A stretch of DNA of 64,000 bases from Terriglobales bacterium (GTDB lineage Bacteria > Acidobacteriota > Terriglobia > Terriglobales > Acidobacteriaceae): NCBI GenBank assembly GCA_025980765.1, contig JAICXB010000003.1:62001-126000 (forward strand). Direction: 5' to 3'. Position 1 is the first letter of the stretch. Each line of letters opens with the position of its first letter. Below, in pieces: positions 63,101 through 64,000 of this stretch. The position numbers were made by a program, and so were the translations under genes. Below the pieces are notes generated by a model. That model ran no database searches, was not told where the DNA came from, and saw only the letters and a list, made by a program, of their open reading frames with translations.

Positions 63101-64000
63101 TCCAGCCGGCGGCGCCGGTTGCTCCAGGCGCTCCTCCGGCACTGACGAAAGAGTATGCGCTGCTTCAAGGTCCGCCAGTTGAGCCGGAACCAGCGATTGC
63201 TGAACCGGAGATGCAGGCTACCCAACTGCTAAATGCGCCGGTTTCCACCGGAAGCACCTCCAATGCCGAAGCTACTCCAGCTATCGAGGAGAAGACGGAT
63301 GCCACACCGCTGGAGGTTCCCAAGCAACCTGAGACGGTGCAGCAGCAGGTTCGCGCGGAGATGCCGGCTAGCGTTCCAGTTCAGCCTCAGCGAATTCCGG
63401 ACGTTTCCCGCAAGCTGCCTGCTCCTCCGTCTCGCATTGCGGAGGCAAAGCCGCCTGACACAATCCCCAAAGCTCCTCTTGCTGCAGCTGCAGCGGTAGC
63501 AGTGGCCATCTTGCTTTGGGCGGGTATCCATTTTTATCCGCATCGGGAAGCCACGCCTGCGGCCTCGGTCACTAAGAGTGCGGCAGTTCAACCCCCGGCC
63601 ACACCGAAGGAAGATCCCATTGAGGCCGAACAGAAGAGCGATATGGCTCAAGCCGACAAGCGAGTGGCGGCTAACGATCTTGAAGGAGCCATTGCCCTCC
63701 TCGGGAAAGCCGCCGGGCTCAATGGTCCGCTGACCGGCAGCATCCAGCAGAAACAGGCTGGTCTCGAAGCTGCTCTGAAAGACGCTGGGTTGAGAAAAAT
63801 TCGGCAGAATGAAGAGGCGCTCTGGCAACAAGGAACTACCGAAGTCGACAGCGGAAATTTTCGCGATGCCGAATCGAAGTTCCGCAAAATCCTGGCATTG
63901 CCTGACGGCGCAACCCGCAAAGACAAAGCCAGAGAGTATCTCGACAGTGTGATCCCGCAGCGCAAAATGGAGGAGAAGCTGTTTGCCAGCGCCAGGCAAA
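60172..64000 (+). CDS. Very long Ser/Thr protein kinase with TPR-like repeat array (partial)
   Basis: The frame is open from 60106 to the window end, giving at least 1276 residues. Residues 1-270 form a bacterial Hanks-type kinase: glycine loop GRGAMG (14-19), Lys36 in VALK, HRDIKPAN (from 128), DFG (148) and the APE-equivalent MSPEQYEG. Then come TPR-like repeats, a run of ~10 repeats of about 52 residues (~434-955; consensus like ARELLAxxxYxECxxLLxxL, then FPxDxxV), a Pro-rich linker, one membrane helix (~1102-1122) and an exported TPR-like tail. No ATG, GTG or TTG stands before the kinase domain; the best start is CTG at 60172 after GGGGAGGAG. Confidence 0.9.
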   Translation, partial: MEKLGKYELGGELGRGAMGIVYHARDPIINRRVALKTITTGLADNPGLLERFYREAQSAGGLQHPNIVTIYDMGEASGIPYIAMEFIEGESLEIIIAREDKLPIPLKLSYAMQGCRALDYAHKRGIVHRDIKPANLMVNKEGVVKVVDFGIARVLEASKTQTGMLIGTFAYMSPEQYEGMHADERSDIWSFGVLLYELLAGKRPFSGATPASVMHSICHSQPQPISTHVPDCPSELQTVMDKVLMKSPVERYQSMEDLLLDLDPIFKALQAATVSQRITEANQLFGNGEFTPARDLLKQALQIDSSNVTARSLLEKVNGELKRIVVRPRAQGHVDRGNALLSEGKIQEAKAEAEASLQLDSRFEPALSLQHRVLEELERWQIVADLLEGARQKLAEGAPEQAEASLLKLLEIDPKNREARALQEQTAKEKSVRDRRLHMLQTLQQARSCWTQQEYAKCIQILQVLQKEFPQEEEISRLLETAREDQAEQQKRQNLAKARELLAANKYAECKLLLSELSEQFPQDTNVSGLLNECAAEEQNQIRRQGLKQARTLLAARRYDECVARIEALRKDFPNDEEVERLAESVEGARKEDQLSRELAAARELLAVRKYSECAVALQTLARQFPGNHDVTNLLAVLQQEEAEQRRLAGLAEARKMFVSKRHEDAISLLTKLQAEFPEDHDQISKLLQSARAGLSEQQKEKKLSEARSLLATEKFSEAKALLEELHHLHPDDTGVQKLQRLATSEEQGQAKRKRLQQQWDELRQLASQKNYAEAAARAEKLLLEFPGEADLKRFLDFAKSHQAQAERETRLKSIVADVKRLVSASRWQEATKAAKSGLSEFPGNPELLSASEQAQTELRKQQTKRSIEQRMRDIKVKINREKFSEAVDLAKETLATFGPDTDVTQLLNSAEVELQARNHKRKNQQAKLDSVQRLIRERKWDEATATLAAAIDAAILEPSDQRVAQAWSEIKTQGTVQPAAPVAPGAPPALTKEYALLQGPPVEPEPAIAEPEMQATQLLNAPVSTGSTSNAEATPAIEEKTDATPLEVPKQPETVQQQVRAEMPASVPVQPQRIPDVSRKLPAPPSRIAEAKPPDTIPKAPLAAAAAVAVAILLWAGIHFYPHREATPAASVTKSAAVQPPATPKEDPIEAEQKSDMAQADKRVAANDLEGAIALLGKAAGLNGPLTGSIQQKQAGLEAALKDAGLRKIRQNEEALWQQGTTEVDSGNFRDAESKFRKILALPDGATRKDKAREYLDSVIPQRKMEEKLFASARQ

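Noticed and set aside
60181-63999. Many long minus-strand and alternative-frame reading frames across 60-64 kb
   Set aside because: They are shadows of the GC-rich kinase/repeat gene on the plus strand, which shows clear kinase motifs and repeats in one continuous frame.

Overview
The window looks like a chromosomal segment of an Acidobacteriota (Acidobacteriia-type) genome. The evidence is a PadR regulator next to an 'ADOP' duplicated orphan permease, a second ADOP gene, an F-ATPase operon split so that only atpZ-atpI-atpB-atpE are present, a ybeY-phoH-CNNM cluster, and many intergenic palindromic repeats of the 'accacggagacacggag' type. Almost all genes are housekeeping or regulatory. I see no prophage, insertion sequence, CRISPR array, rRNA or tRNA.

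Layout. 0-3 kb: CNNM/hemolysin-type membrane protein (partial), ybeY, phoH and a response regulator on the minus strand, then a LysR regulator. 4-7 kb: a complete arginine-to-putrescine route (pyruvoyl arginine decarboxylase, N-carbamoylputrescine amidase, agmatine deiminase). 7-10 kb: BrnTA, a DinB-like protein, a HEAT-repeat protein and HigBA. 10-14 kb: the F0 half of ATP synthase, then a two-gene ABC exporter bracketed by inverted copies of one composite repeat. 14.7-18 kb: a response regulator, then recR-ybaB-dnaX. 18-22 kb: a TPR/double-aspartyl-protease protein, a small membrane protein, a methyltransferase and a P-loop kinase-like protein. 22-27.6 kb: PadR and ADOP, then a second ADOP split by one in-frame amber codon. 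27.7-30 kb: xthA, a beta-carbonic anhydrase and a PilZ protein.

30.3-34.3 kb: a tight five-gene operon of ECF sigma factor, zinc anti-sigma factor, B-box/LiaF-like membrane protein, small LiaF-like protein and DUF4097 protein, probably an envelope-stress module. 34-43 kb: cmk, an unknown protein, mutL, aspS, ilvE, a uracil-DNA glycosylase, a small monooxygenase-fold protein and a VapBC pair. 43-50.7 kb: a protein quality-control cluster (tig, clpP, clpX, lon) followed by engB. 51-57 kb: hutU-hutI and a secreted M1 aminopeptidase, with phased TTTCCTG heptamers in front of hutI, then a cupin. 57.5-64 kb: a signalling block of OmpR-type regulator, degenerate histidine-kinase-like protein, sigma-28-type factor and a very long Ser/Thr kinase. 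The kinase appears to start at a CTG codon, carries about ten ~52-residue repeats, and runs off the window.

The most distinctive non-coding feature is a set of about 17 intergenic inverted repeats of several families, often nested. Some supply the start codon (aguA) or the C-terminal codons (aspS, the uracil-DNA glycosylase) of neighbouring genes. All functions are read from protein motifs and gene context; no database search was possible.
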